Shown: piece by piece, positions 1-8,460 of the stretch
How the letters are laid out: every line of letters starts with the position of its first letter
How positions within the stretch are numbered: the stretch's first letter is position 1
Origin: Bacteroidales bacterium
GTDB lineage: Bacteria; Bacteroidota; Bacteroidia; Bacteroidales; UBA932
Assembly: GCA_017471045.1 (NCBI GenBank)
Contig: JAFUWZ010000054.1
Location: forward strand, 1-38,370
Length of the DNA stretch: 38,370 nt
Direction: 5' to 3'
Notes under the pieces: model-generated
Told to the model about the DNA's origin: nothing
The model's database searches: none
Seen by the model: the letters and a program-made list of their open reading frames with translations, nothing else
Translations under genes and position numbers: made by a program

Positions 1-704
1 GTCCGCACCAAGATGTCATGGACGAGGTTCTTACAGTTCTCCAGTATTATGCCCGGCCGTTTCTCGTAAGCAAGGATCAACGGGCTTATGTTGATGCCGA
101 CCGTATTGCCTTCGACAAATCCTTCCGGAAGGATTGCTTCTTCCCGTTTCAGACAAAAAGCCGGATCCGGAAGCAAGCGCACCTTTGACAGTCCCGCTCT
201 TTTTAATGCTTCAAAGCTGAGGCTTTCGCGGGCGACAATCCATTCATATCCACGCAGATCCTCCAGCAGCGCCCCTCTCAGGGATGCCGGATCAATGGAG
301 CATCCCCAGAGGCAGCTCCGGATCTTTTTCTTTCTCATTTCCTTATTGATCAGAAGCATGAAGACGTTCTGTCCATAACAATAGTTATCCCCACCGATAG
401 ACAAGGCAAAATCACAGTCTTGGGCCATATCCATAACCGGTCGGAAAACCAGTTTATCGAAAGCATCCTCCTCCCCAAAGAAATGGTACCGAACAAAGGC
501 TTTCCAGTACGCCGGCTGAGCCCGGTCCAGGGAAGTCCTGTCATCGAACAGGTCGCAAGAGTTATCCAGAGCATAGCGCCGGTCTTCTTCCACGGCCGAT
601 GAGGCGACCAGGACATCAGCCCCGGTCAAGGCGACGGTGGCTCGGACAATCGCCTCACAACCATGATTGCCGCTTCCGCCATGTGGATAAAGCAACAGCT
701 TCAT
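1..704 (-). CDS. Polysaccharide pyruvyl transferase family protein (3' end missing)
   Basis: The frame is open from an ATG at 704 to the window edge, giving 234 codons; the C-terminus lies outside. The protein starts MKLLLYPHGGSGNHGCEAI, a glycine-rich start typical of pyruvyl transferases of the WcaK/CsaB type. Further matches to the family are SIGGDNYCYG (about residues 109-118), LWGCSID and LPDPAFCL. Members of the family transfer pyruvate from phosphoenolpyruvate to a sugar to form a ketal, which adds negative charge to capsule or exopolysaccharide. The start overlaps the stop of the upstream GT2 gene (ATGA), so the two are probably translationally coupled. An in-frame ATG at 719 is possible but fits the family start less well. 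The sugar acceptor cannot be inferred. Confidence 0.85.
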   Translation of the reverse strand, partial: MKLLLYPHGGSGNHGCEAIVRATVALTGADVLVASSAVEEDRRYALDNSCDLFDDRTSLDRAQPAYWKAFVRYHFFGEEDAFDKLVFRPVMDMAQDCDFALSIGGDNYCYGQNVFMLLINKEMRKKKIRSCLWGCSIDPASLRGALLEDLRGYEWIVARESLSFEALKRAGLSKVRLLPDPAFCLKREEAILPEGFVEGNTVGINISPLILAYEKRPGIILENCKNLVHDILVR

Positions 705-1678
705 CTTTTTCGCGTCCATCGGAAGAAAAGATAGAAAAGAAACGCCTTGCGCCAGAGAATAGCCCGTTTGATCCACGGGGCACAAGCAATATTATCTTGA
801 TAGTGTTTGAGATCACCCATTTCAGGAATGGACAAAATGCGTTTCAATCTGATGTATGCGAACCTGTCAGCCCGACGGAGATCGAAGACGCCGTCATAAA
901 CGATTCCCCATAGGCGGCGATAGAGATAATGCAAGATATCCTCACTGACCAGCCCCTTCCGATAGTGAAAAAGGTACAACTCCTTCCACTGGCCATAATC
1001 ATTGTCGAAACGATCGCTTCGGAAACTGGTGGACAGCGTACCTTCGTGTTTGTTATAAAGATAAAGCGCTTCGGGCACGGAAACCAAAGACCCGATGCCA
1101 TCCAGGTAAGCTAAATTGAACAGAAGATCTTCTCCATAACTTAATCCGGCCGGGAAAGAAAGCGCATGATCCCGGATGATTGTCCGCCGGTACAACTTTG
1201 CGCATGGCCCGAACAGCAGATTGCCTTGCTCGAGGGACAGGAAGTCCATACTTCCGGACGCATCCAGTGCTATTGTTTTTTGCTGTTCCGGTCTCGCCTC
1301 AGCTATCTCGCCATTGGGGTAGCGAGTCATCATTCCGCAGACGGATAAATCAGATCCGGTCACAGTTACGGCTGTGAACAAGGAGGAAAGATACTTCTTC
1401 TCAAGCCGATCATCACTGTCCACAAATGAGATCCAATCCCCTGAGGAGACATCGAGCCCCTTATTCCGAGCAGACGAGACTCCCTTCCTTTCTTGATGAA
1501 TGACTCGGAACCGCGGATCCTTTGCGGCGAAGTCGTCACATAGCGCTCCGCTTCCATCAGTCGATCCATCATCTACAAGGATACATTCCCAATCGAAATA
1601 CGTCTGCCCAAGGATAGAGCAAAGGCAATCCTGCAGGAACGGAATCGAATTGTAGACAGGAATAATAATGGAAATCAT
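701..1678 (-). CDS. GT2 family glycosyltransferase
   Basis: This 325-aa protein begins MISIIIPVYNSIPFLQDCL, the usual start of a GT-A fold family 2 glycosyltransferase. It carries DDGSTDGS (about residues 37-44), FVDSDD (the DXD-type metal and nucleotide-sugar site, about 88-93) and GEDLLFN in the acceptor half. It probably adds one sugar to the repeat unit of the surface polysaccharide on the cytoplasmic face of the inner membrane; a basic, aromatic C-terminus could contact the membrane. The start overlaps the end of the GT4 gene (ATGA) and its own end overlaps the pyruvyl transferase start. Donor and acceptor are not predictable from sequence. Confidence 0.92.
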   Translation of the reverse strand: MISIIIPVYNSIPFLQDCLCSILGQTYFDWECILVDDGSTDGSGALCDDFAAKDPRFRVIHQERKGVSSARNKGLDVSSGDWISFVDSDDRLEKKYLSSLFTAVTVTGSDLSVCGMMTRYPNGEIAEARPEQQKTIALDASGSMDFLSLEQGNLLFGPCAKLYRRTIIRDHALSFPAGLSYGEDLLFNLAYLDGIGSLVSVPEALYLYNKHEGTLSTSFRSDRFDNDYGQWKELYLFHYRKGLVSEDILHYLYRRLWGIVYDGVFDLRRADRFAYIRLKRILSIPEMGDLKHYQDNIACAPWIKRAILWRKAFLFYLFFRWTRKR

Positions 1679-2823
1679 CCCTCCAACATAGCCTCAATCG
1701 GACCAACTGCTTTTTCAAGGGAGAAATCCAGACTCCTTTGCAAAGCGGCTTCATGATAGCGGGACAAGACTTCAGAATCCGTGAGGACCTCCTTGAGAGC
1801 ATGATACAGCGCGATCTCTTCATTGTCCGATATCAGCCCGCAAGTACCATCCAGCAGCAGTTCATCCATCCCGGAGCACGCCGTCGTCACGACCGGCAAT
1901 CCAAGGATAACGGCTTCCGTTGCAGCCGTGCTATACCCCTCTGTAAGGGAAGAGCATACAAACAGGTCACATTTTGGCAAAAAACAGTATGGGTTCTTCT
2001 GGAATCCCCACAAGACGACGGAACGATCCAACTGGTACAGGGTGATAAGTCCTTGTAATGCTTCATGTTGGTCTCCTTCTCCCAGGATCCACAGTTCCGC
2101 AGGGATCCCATCATCCAGAATCTTTTTAAAAACGCGGATCAGCCTGTCGAATGCCTTTTGAGGAGCCAACCTTCCGATGGAAACAAGCCTGAAACAGGTC
2201 CCGTTCCGATCGGGGACATCCGGGGAAGAGAGTTGCGACAGACGGAGTATCTCCTCCCTGTCTATCGGGTTGTGATAGACACGGACCGGAGTCTTGACAC
2301 GGGGGAACTCCCGTTTGAATTTGGAACCGGAAGACTTCGAGACAGCAATGATCAGATCGAAACGATTATAGATCTGCTCTTCGTCAGTTTTGTTTCGATA
2401 AATGGAGCCTGTCCAATGATCGGCTTTCATGTCGTTATGAACCCAGGCAATTCTCCTCGCGCCCTTGTTGGAGGATCCGGAGAGAATACGCGTTGCATTC
2501 CCTTCCAAAAAGGCAACTTCAACATCATTGCCGTGCGGGATATAAAGATTATACACCCAACGCACCGGGAGCCAGTTATAAATCAGTTTGTATTTGATTT
2601 TATACAGCAGCAATGACAGTCCGGATAAGCGGGTATAATCCTCCAGTACAGATGAGAAATGAACGTGAGACGGTACATCTTCCAAATACTTCCCGACCCG
2701 CGTGATACAGCACAGAGACATATCGAACCGGCTCGCATCCAAATGCTTAAGCAATGTGATGAGGACTTTCTCGGCTCCTCCTCCAGCCAAAGACTCAATG
2801 ACAAACAAGATTTTCTTACGCAT
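1675..2823 (-). CDS. GT4 family glycosyltransferase
   Basis: The protein has 382 aa from MRKKILFVIESLAGGGAEKV, with the GGGAEKV loop typical of the N-terminal domain of GT-B family 4 enzymes. The C-terminal domain has SIGRLAPQKAFDRLI and the donor-binding E-x7-E pattern in SLTEGYSTAATEAVILG, followed by LPVVTT. Family members use nucleotide sugars and retain the anomeric configuration; here it should extend the capsule or O-antigen-like glycan. A longer ATG at 2862 exists, but the conserved start and the 8-nt overlap with the upstream ATPase gene favour 2823. It ends in an ATGA overlap with the GT2 gene. The exact sugar is unknown. Confidence 0.92.
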   Translation of the reverse strand: MRKKILFVIESLAGGGAEKVLITLLKHLDASRFDMSLCCITRVGKYLEDVPSHVHFSSVLEDYTRLSGLSLLLYKIKYKLIYNWLPVRWVYNLYIPHGNDVEVAFLEGNATRILSGSSNKGARRIAWVHNDMKADHWTGSIYRNKTDEEQIYNRFDLIIAVSKSSGSKFKREFPRVKTPVRVYHNPIDREEILRLSQLSSPDVPDRNGTCFRLVSIGRLAPQKAFDRLIRVFKKILDDGIPAELWILGEGDQHEALQGLITLYQLDRSVVLWGFQKNPYCFLPKCDLFVCSSLTEGYSTAATEAVILGLPVVTTACSGMDELLLDGTCGLISDNEEIALYHALKEVLTDSEVLSRYHEAALQRSLDFSLEKAVGPIEAMLEG

Positions 2824-4087
2824 CAGGATATAGTGTTTCAAGTCCCATGAGACCGCTGTCATTCAGACTCATTGGCCTTGCGAAAGCGTCAGCATTACCC
2901 TCTGCGTGAAGGAAAGCAGCGTGTCGGGCTCCCAACTGGTATTCCGACCCTGGCTGTTGCAGGACAATATCGACGACGTAATTTCCTCTGCACAAATATT
3001 TGGGAAGCACAATGTCCTTACTTATGCTAAAATGTCCTGATTTGAACGCCAGTGGAGACCCTTTATAAACCCCTTCGTTCAGACTTGCCAGCGGAACATC
3101 CATCGGACTTTTCAGGAGCACAATAAGATCCGTCTTGAAATCGATGCTGCTTTGCCCTTCCACTCTCACAGGAAGAATGGTCTGCCCGGCATGAAGGATC
3201 GAATGATCGTCTTCAGTCCCATTGACCACAATCCGATCGATCTGCAAATGGGGTTTTGCCCAGTGAATATGATTGATTATCTTTTCTTTCTGCTCCTTGT
3301 TTTGCAACATGTAATGGTCGATGGCCTCCGCAACCCCGCCATCAAACACCACCCCTCCCCGATCCAGCACGACACCGCGCTGGCAGAGGCTCCGCACGGC
3401 TGCCATATTGTGACTGACGAAGAGGACCGTCCGACCTTCGCCGCGGCTCACGTCCTGCATTTTGCCGACGGCTTTTTTCTGGAACTCGGCGTCGCCGACG
3501 GCGAGGACCTCGTCCACGACGAGGATTTCGGGCTCCAGGAAAGCGGCGACGGCAAAACCCAGGCGCACCGTCATGCCGGAGGAGTACCGCTTGACGGGAG
3601 TGTCGATGTAGCGCGCGACGCCGGCGAAGTCCACGATATCGTCAAACTTGGCGCGGATCTCCGCCCGCGTCATGCCCATGATGGCCCCGTTCATGTAGAT
3701 GTTCTCTCGGCCGGTCATCTCCTGATGGAAGCCCGTCCCCACCTCCAGCAAGGAAGCGATGCGGCCCCAGGCGCGGATCTCTCCGGTGGTGGGGGCCGTG
3801 ACCTGGGAGAGGAGCTTGAGGAGCGTGGATTTCCCGGCGCCGTTCTTGCCGATGATGCCCACGACCTCACCCTCTTCCACATCAAACGAGATATCCTTCA
3901 GGGCCCAGACGAAGCCGGACCCGCCCTTGCTGGCGCGGTCATTGGTCTCCCCCACCCGCAGGTAGGGGTCCTCGCGCCGGCGGATCCGGGTCTGCCACCA
4001 GCGGTTCAGGTCGTGGGACAGGGTGCCCGTCCCCACACTCCCCAGCTGGTACAGCTTCCCGACGTGGTCAAACTCGATGGCGTTCAT
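2816..4087 (-). CDS. ABC transporter ATP-binding protein, Wzt-like, for polysaccharide export
   Basis: This is a 423-aa ATPase of the Wzt/KpsT/TagH class. Walker A is GIIGKNGAGKST (about residues 78-89), the signature motif is YSSGMTVRLGFAVAA and Walker B is ILVVDEVLAVGD, followed by the switch histidine in LFVSHNMAAV. Residues from about 240 onward form an extra domain in the position of the Wzt C-terminal carbohydrate-binding domain, which in O9a/O8 systems recognises the finished chain. With the permease encoded just upstream it would export the undecaprenyl-linked polymer across the inner membrane. The genes overlap by 4 nt (ATGA), which suggests coupled synthesis in equal amounts. The specificity domain is assigned by position and length only. 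Confidence 0.93.
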   Translation of the reverse strand: MNAIEFDHVGKLYQLGSVGTGTLSHDLNRWWQTRIRRREDPYLRVGETNDRASKGGSGFVWALKDISFDVEEGEVVGIIGKNGAGKSTLLKLLSQVTAPTTGEIRAWGRIASLLEVGTGFHQEMTGRENIYMNGAIMGMTRAEIRAKFDDIVDFAGVARYIDTPVKRYSSGMTVRLGFAVAAFLEPEILVVDEVLAVGDAEFQKKAVGKMQDVSRGEGRTVLFVSHNMAAVRSLCQRGVVLDRGGVVFDGGVAEAIDHYMLQNKEQKEKIINHIHWAKPHLQIDRIVVNGTEDDHSILHAGQTILPVRVEGQSSIDFKTDLIVLLKSPMDVPLASLNEGVYKGSPLAFKSGHFSISKDIVLPKYLCRGNYVVDIVLQQPGSEYQLGARHAAFLHAEGNADAFARPMSLNDSGLMGLETLYPDA

Positions 4088-4941
4088 ACCGTATCCATGA
4101 ATGTCCGCTCCACGCGGTTGAAGACGATCACGGCCACGAAAAGGGCCACCGCCATGAAGACCGCGCTGTACAGCAGTCCACCCCAGGAGAGGGAGCCGCA
4201 GCCCAGGCAGCCGTATTTGAAGGCCTCAAAGACCGGGGTGAGCGGGTTCAGCTCCAGGACGGTCCGGAACTTGTCCGAGGCGACGCTCAGCGGATAGATG
4301 ACCGGCGTCGCGTACATGAAGAGCTGCAAGCCGAATCCCACGAGATAGCGCAGGTCGCGGTATTTCGAGGTCACGGACGAGATGATCAGCCCCCAGGAGA
4401 GCGCATGCCCGGCCAGGAGCAGGATATACAGCGGGAACAGCAGCAGGGTCGCGTTGACATGCAGCCCCTGCCCGGCGATCCGGTAGCCGGCGTACACCAG
4501 CACGAACAGGACAAGCTGGATGCCCATCTTCACCAGGTTAGAGGTCAGGCCCGCCAGCGGGACCACGAGCCGGGGGAAATAGACCTTCCCAAAGACAGAG
4601 GCGTTGGTCGCAAACACGTTGGACGAAGCGTTGAACGAATCGCTGAAATAGTTCCACAGCATGATGCCGGACAGGTAGAAGAGTGGCTGCGGCGCCCCGT
4701 CGGTGGAGATGCCGGCGAGCCCGCCGAATACGAACATGTACATCACCGTCGTCAGTACCGGCTGCACCAGGAACCACAGCGGACCCAGGACCGTCTGCTT
4801 GTAGTACGTGACAATGTCCCGGCGGACATACATGTACCACAGGTCCCGGTAGCGCCACAGGGCCTTCAGGTCCACCTCCAGCAGTCCTTTCCGCGGCCGG
4901 ATGACCAGCGGCTGCCTATTTGCCGGCTTCAGCGTCTCCAT
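4084..4941 (-). CDS. ABC-2 type polysaccharide export permease, Wzm-like
   Basis: From METLKPANRQPLVIRPRKG the protein has 285 aa, normal for Wzm/KpsM permeases. A conserved amphipathic entry segment (LKALWRYRDLWYMYVRRDI, YKQTVLGPLWFLVQP) is followed by about six membrane segments, for example VLTTVMYMFVFGGL, VKMGIQLVLFVLVYAGY, LLLFPLYILLLAGHALSW and LLYSAVFMAVALFVAVIVF. It forms the channel for the ATPase encoded just downstream. The ATG at 4941 overlaps the end of the kinase gene by 26 nt; a longer upstream frame runs antisense-like through the Tyr-rich tail of that gene and has no permease character. A Wzm/Wzt pair together with a Wza/Wzc pair suggests ABC-dependent rather than Wzy-dependent export, although the rest of the locus is outside the window. 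Confidence 0.93.
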   Translation of the reverse strand: METLKPANRQPLVIRPRKGLLEVDLKALWRYRDLWYMYVRRDIVTYYKQTVLGPLWFLVQPVLTTVMYMFVFGGLAGISTDGAPQPLFYLSGIMLWNYFSDSFNASSNVFATNASVFGKVYFPRLVVPLAGLTSNLVKMGIQLVLFVLVYAGYRIAGQGLHVNATLLLFPLYILLLAGHALSWGLIISSVTSKYRDLRYLVGFGLQLFMYATPVIYPLSVASDKFRTVLELNPLTPVFEAFKYGCLGCGSLSWGGLLYSAVFMAVALFVAVIVFNRVERTFMDTV

Positions 4942-7279
4942 AGCCGTAATAATGGTATCCGTAACGGTGATACCCGTAGCGGCCGCTCTTGGCGTCGGTC
5001 CCGTTGAGCAGAAGGACGAGGTTGTTGAACTTCTTGTCCGTGTACCACTGGTCGATCTCCGGGAGGAGAGACTTCTCCAGCAGCCGCGCCCGGACGACAA
5101 AGAGGGTCAGGTCCGCATAGCGGCCGATGATGGCCGGATCAGCGACCATCTCCACCGGCGGGCAGTCCAGGAACACGTAGTCATACTCGCCCCTCACCGT
5201 CTCGATCAGCTGGGCAAACCGCTCAGTATAAAGCAGCTCCGAAGGATTCGGCGGCAGCGCGCCGCAAGGGAGGACATCCACCCCGCCCAGCGGGACGATG
5301 AGTTCATGGAAGTCGGGATACTTCCCGCTCAGGTAGCCGGAGATCCCCTTGTGGGGCCGCCCGGCATAGGCGCTGAGGCTGCTGCGCCGAAGGTCCAGGT
5401 CGATCATGAGCACCCGCTTGCCCTTGAGGCCGACGACGGCCGCCAGGTTGGCCGTGACGAATGTTTTCCCGCTCCCCGGGTCCATGGACGTGAGCATGAT
5501 CACTTTATGGGCGGCATCAAAGCCCAGCAGAAACTCCAGGTTGCTGCGGACCACGCGGAACGACTCGTTGACGATGTCCCGCTTGCCTTCCGAGATGACC
5601 ACCTCCGGCTCCTCATCCTTCTTGAGGCTGCGCCGGCCGGCCTGGGGGATCTCCCCGGCGAAGGGGACCTGCAGGGACTTGAGCTCCTCCCGATTCCGGA
5701 CGGTCGTCGTCAAGACCTCCCTGAGGGCAAGGATGACGGCGGGAAGGGCCAGTCCCAGCAGCAGGGCCATCAGGTAGATGTTCTTGGCCACCGGCTCCAC
5801 GGGGGTCCAACTGCCGTGCGCCGGCTCGAGCACCTGTGTATTGTAGGCCGTGAAGGCCTGCGAGAGTTCGTTTTCCTCCCGTTTCTGCAGGAGGAAGAGG
5901 TACAAGGACTCCTTGACCTTCTGCTGCCGCTCGACGGAGAGCAAGTAATTGGCCTGCCCGGGGTTTTTGGCGACCTTGCCGATCGCCTGACGCCGGATCG
6001 ACTGGACACTGCTCTGCTGGGCCTGCAGGGCGGCGAGTTCGTTGGAAAGCGAGCTGATGATGGAACTCCGCAGCGCGGCGAGCTGCTTGTTCAGGTCCAC
6101 GACCAGCGGATTCTGGGCCGACGAATAGGCCTGATGGTTGTTGCGCTGCAGGACCAGGCCGTTGTACTCGGCGATCTTCTGGAGGACCGCCCCGTTCTCC
6201 AGCGTGGAATAGAGAGGGATCTGCTGGGCATCATCCTGGAGGGCGATCATGTACTCGTACACCGGGCGTACCTGGCCGATCTTCGTGTCCAGGTCCGACG
6301 CCATGCGGGAGGTCTCACTGGCCTCGGCGACTGCCATGGCTCCGGCCTGTCCCACGTCCAGGATCAGGTTCTCCGACTTGAAGGAGGAGATGCTCTGGTC
6401 CACGTTGCCCAGCTCCTGCTCGATGACGGCAAGCCGATCCCGGATGAAGTCGTTGGTGCTCACGATCTGCTTGTTGCGCTCCAGCATCCACTGCTCGTTG
6501 TAGACGGTCAGGAGCGTGTTGAGGATATCGTCGGCCCGGGCCAGGGTGACATCCTTGTAGCGGATGTCGATGATGGAGGAGTTCTTGTCCCGCAGGTTGG
6601 GCGTGATGCGCCCCCGGACCCGCTCGCAGGCGGAATGGATGTCGGACCGGGTGACATCCAACTCGCAGGTCTGCCCTTCCCGGTAATAGGCGGAAGGCGC
6701 GGTGGCAATGCGGCCGAGCGGGGTCGCTATTGTGTCGCCCAGATGGCCCTGCACGCCCGGATCCGGCAGGGCCCGCCCGCCCTTGTTCCATCCATCAAGC
6801 GTCAGCGTCCCGTCGGCAAGCAGCCGGGCGCGGAGAGACACCCGGTCATGGTCCCCCAGGTCGCAGAACTGAAGCTGCAGGGGCAGGTCGAGGCCATACG
6901 CCGTGAGGGTGTAGAAGCGCCCCTCGCGCGTATAGTTCACGTCCAGGCCCAGTCGCCGGACCACTTGCTCGGCCACGACGCTGGAGCGCATGAGGAGGAT
7001 CTCATTGGTCAGATTGGTGGAGGTCTGGGGAATGCCCAGCTCGCGGAGCGTCTTCTCCGATCCGTCTCCGCCGGCGGGCTTGATCATGATGGAGGCCGAG
7101 CGCTGGTAGACGGGGACCTGGTTCAGGATATAGTACGCGGCGACGGCGAGGGCGACGAGCAGCGACAGGGCAAACCAATACCAGTTGCGCAGGACGATCC
7201 GGGCGGTTTTCTTGAGCACAAGGGCCGGAGAAGCGGCCTGGCGGGTCGCAGAGGAGGGAGTCGCGGACATTCTTTCCAT
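4916..7279 (-). CDS. Wzc-like polysaccharide co-polymerase with C-terminal tyrosine kinase
   Basis: This 787-aa protein has the layout of Wzc-type BY-kinases. There is an N-terminal membrane segment (about residues 30-53), a long periplasmic region with predicted coiled coil (about 54-495), a second membrane segment (NIYLMALLLGLALPAVILAL) and a cytoplasmic kinase. Kinase motifs are Walker A DPGSGKT (600-606), Walker A' MIDLDLRR (625-632) and Walker B YVFLDCPP (702-709). The tail has seven tyrosines between 768 and 780, the usual autophosphorylation cluster. Such proteins control chain length and couple synthesis to the outer-membrane exporter through cycles of tyrosine phosphorylation. The gene lies 12 nt downstream of the Wza-like gene. 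A second ATG at 7270 is an equally possible start. Confidence 0.95.
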   Translation of the reverse strand: MERMSATPSSATRQAASPALVLKKTARIVLRNWYWFALSLLVALAVAAYYILNQVPVYQRSASIMIKPAGGDGSEKTLRELGIPQTSTNLTNEILLMRSSVVAEQVVRRLGLDVNYTREGRFYTLTAYGLDLPLQLQFCDLGDHDRVSLRARLLADGTLTLDGWNKGGRALPDPGVQGHLGDTIATPLGRIATAPSAYYREGQTCELDVTRSDIHSACERVRGRITPNLRDKNSSIIDIRYKDVTLARADDILNTLLTVYNEQWMLERNKQIVSTNDFIRDRLAVIEQELGNVDQSISSFKSENLILDVGQAGAMAVAEASETSRMASDLDTKIGQVRPVYEYMIALQDDAQQIPLYSTLENGAVLQKIAEYNGLVLQRNNHQAYSSAQNPLVVDLNKQLAALRSSIISSLSNELAALQAQQSSVQSIRRQAIGKVAKNPGQANYLLSVERQQKVKESLYLFLLQKREENELSQAFTAYNTQVLEPAHGSWTPVEPVAKNIYLMALLLGLALPAVILALREVLTTTVRNREELKSLQVPFAGEIPQAGRRSLKKDEEPEVVISEGKRDIVNESFRVVRSNLEFLLGFDAAHKVIMLTSMDPGSGKTFVTANLAAVVGLKGKRVLMIDLDLRRSSLSAYAGRPHKGISGYLSGKYPDFHELIVPLGGVDVLPCGALPPNPSELLYTERFAQLIETVRGEYDYVFLDCPPVEMVADPAIIGRYADLTLFVVRARLLEKSLLPEIDQWYTDKKFNNLVLLLNGTDAKSGRYGYHRYGYHYYGYGDAEAGK

Positions 7280-7291
7280 GGCACGGGAGGA

Positions 7292-8080
7292 TTAGCGGGT
7301 CAGGAGGACAATCAGGGAAACGATATAGGAAGGCAGGCTCATCCAGAATCCCAGGGAACGGAGCGTACTGGCATTCTGGTCGGCCTGGTTGGCTTTCTTC
7401 TGGTTGGGTTCGACGTAGATCATGTCGTTCTGGCGCAGGTAGAAGACCGGAGACTCATAGAGGCTCTGCCGGTTGGTCAGATCCACGACGTAGGGCGTCT
7501 GCACCCCGTCCTCGGTCCGCAGGACCAGGACGTTTTCGCGTTTGCCGTAGAGGGTCAGGTCGCCGGCGAGCGTAAGCGCTTCCAGCAGGTTGATCTGGTC
7601 GTTGGGGATCTGGATCCGGCCGGGATGTCCGACTTCACCGAGCGCATAGAAGGATAGGTCGTAGAACTCCACGACGACCGTCGGGTCCAGCAGCAGCTTG
7701 GACGAGAGCAGGCGGTACTTGACTTCGTCTGCGACTTCCTGTCGGGTCAGGCCGGCGACATGCACCGGGCCGAGCGTCGGGATCTCCACGGTCCCTTCGG
7801 TGTCGACGGTGTAGGGATGGCGGTCGCTTTCGGACCGGGAGCCGCTGGTCGTCCGGTCAGAGAGGTTGAACAGATCCGTCAGTTCGCGGTCGCGGCTGAA
7901 TACCGTGATCTGGAGCCGGTCTCCGGGTTGGAGGGTCAGGGGCTGCGGGGGCTGGATGCGCGTAGCTACCTCAGGCTCGATGTCCTGGAGGTAGCTGATG
8001 TTGGCCACCTGGCTGCAGGCGGACAACAAGAGAACTCCTGCGAGCAAGGCGCCCGTCAGGACTCTGGATATCACCTTCAT
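7292..8080 (-). CDS. Polysaccharide export lipoprotein, Wza-like
   Basis: From MKVISRVLTGALLAGVLLL the protein has 262 aa, with a lipobox LLSAC and so a lipidated cysteine near residue 23. It contains the Poly_export and SLBB pattern: LQPGDRLQITVFSRD, VDTEGTVEIPTLGPVHVAGL, then GEVGHPGRIQIPNDQINLLEAL. A late hydrophobic stretch (LGFWMSLPSYIVSLIVLL) may insert in a membrane. The family forms the outer-membrane conduit for capsular polysaccharide and works with Wzc. Seven extra codons upstream (ATG at 8101) would overlap the leader terminator and are rejected. It is the first capsule structural gene after that terminator, so its expression, and that of all genes after it, should depend on antitermination. 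Confidence 0.93.
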   Translation of the reverse strand: MKVISRVLTGALLAGVLLLSACSQVANISYLQDIEPEVATRIQPPQPLTLQPGDRLQITVFSRDRELTDLFNLSDRTTSGSRSESDRHPYTVDTEGTVEIPTLGPVHVAGLTRQEVADEVKYRLLSSKLLLDPTVVVEFYDLSFYALGEVGHPGRIQIPNDQINLLEALTLAGDLTLYGKRENVLVLRTEDGVQTPYVVDLTNRQSLYESPVFYLRQNDMIYVEPNQKKANQADQNASTLRSLGFWMSLPSYIVSLIVLLTR

Positions 8081-8099
8081 AGGGGGAAAAGTTGGGATC

Positions 8100-8142
8100 A
8101 AAAAACGGCTACGCCGTCAGCTTCAACACTGAAGCCGCTGAC
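8100..8142 (-). terminator. Intrinsic terminator in the leader before the capsule export genes
   Basis: On the minus strand a stem GTCAGC/GCTGAC with inner TTCA-GTGT-TGAA (8142-8116) is followed directly by ACGGC-GTA-GCCGT (8117-8105) and a run of six T (8105-8100), ending 20 nt before the Wza-like start codon. The two hairpins share two bases, so they may compete. This fits the known role of UpxY proteins, which prevent early termination in capsule operon leaders. The second stem is short (5 bp), so its efficiency is uncertain. Confidence 0.6.
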
Positions 8143-8190
8143 AATCAGACACTTATTTTTTTGCGCCAAATCAGTAACAGATTTCCTTCA

Positions 8191-8218
8191 GATCGCCCAC
8201 TTCACACTGCGGGCGATC
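8191..8218. repeat. Inverted repeat in the capsule leader
   Basis: GATCGCCC (8191-8198) and GGGCGATC (8211-8218) form a perfect 8-bp stem with a 12-nt loop. There is no T run beside it. It lies between the small ORF and the leader terminator and could be a pause or antiterminator element. Confidence 0.5.
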
Positions 8219-8438
8219 CGAAATACAAAAATAATAAAAACTTTATAAAGTCTATCTTAATACCCCCCCCCCCCCAAAAAAAATTCTTCACAGACTTCTT
8301 TCGTATCGCATAAGAATTGGCTGCCCCTTTGGTAAAGTCAACAGAATGTCTCTTGCGGAGATTGTTCTCTGCAATCATTACGAGACGCTTGGCAGCTTTA
8401 TCCCGCAACACGGGTACTGCTTTCACTTCGACAGCCAT
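8202..8438 (-). CDS. Small protein of unknown function between upxY and the export genes
   Basis: The ORF begins 22 nt after the upxY stop, on the same strand, and codes for 78 aa. The first 50 residues look like a real protein: MAVEVKAVPVLRDKAAKRL, then VDFTKGAANSYAIRKKS, charged and alpha-helical in character. I recall similar small Bacteroidales proteins of about 50 aa but cannot name the family. Residues 55-59 are coded by T8 and G13 runs on the minus strand (plus-strand C13 at 8263-8275 and A8 at 8276-8283). One G fewer ends the protein after WGGGVLR and one G more after WGGGGY, so only the hydrophobic tail of about 19 residues depends on the run. The tail may therefore be unselected. 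Confidence 0.5.
   Translation of the reverse strand: MAVEVKAVPVLRDKAAKRLVMIAENNLRKRHSVDFTKGAANSYAIRKKSVKNFFWGGGGIKIDFIKFLLFLYFGSPAV
8226..8233 (-). promoter_or_regulatory. Possible -7 element for the capsule leader
   Basis: CAAAAATA on the plus strand reads TATTTTTG on the minus strand and matches TAnnTTTG. No good TTTG is seen about 20 nt further upstream, so this is a weak candidate for a promoter just after the homopolymer run. Confidence 0.25.
8263..8283. repeat. Homopolymer run C13 followed by A8
   Basis: Thirteen C (8263-8275) are followed by eight A (8276-8283), the longest simple run in the window. It lies inside the small ORF after upxY and upstream of the leader terminator. Such runs change length by slipped-strand mispairing. 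They are also a common place for assembly errors, so the exact count needs checking. Confidence 0.85.
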
Positions 8439-8460
8439 CGTTTTTTGTACGGAGGACTCG

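Noticed and set aside
4901-7657. Very long plus-strand open frame (918 codons) opposite the Wzc-like gene
   Set aside because: It is antisense to a gene with clear kinase motifs, and its composition (DDG, QVD, RRE repeats) is that of a GC-rich shadow frame.
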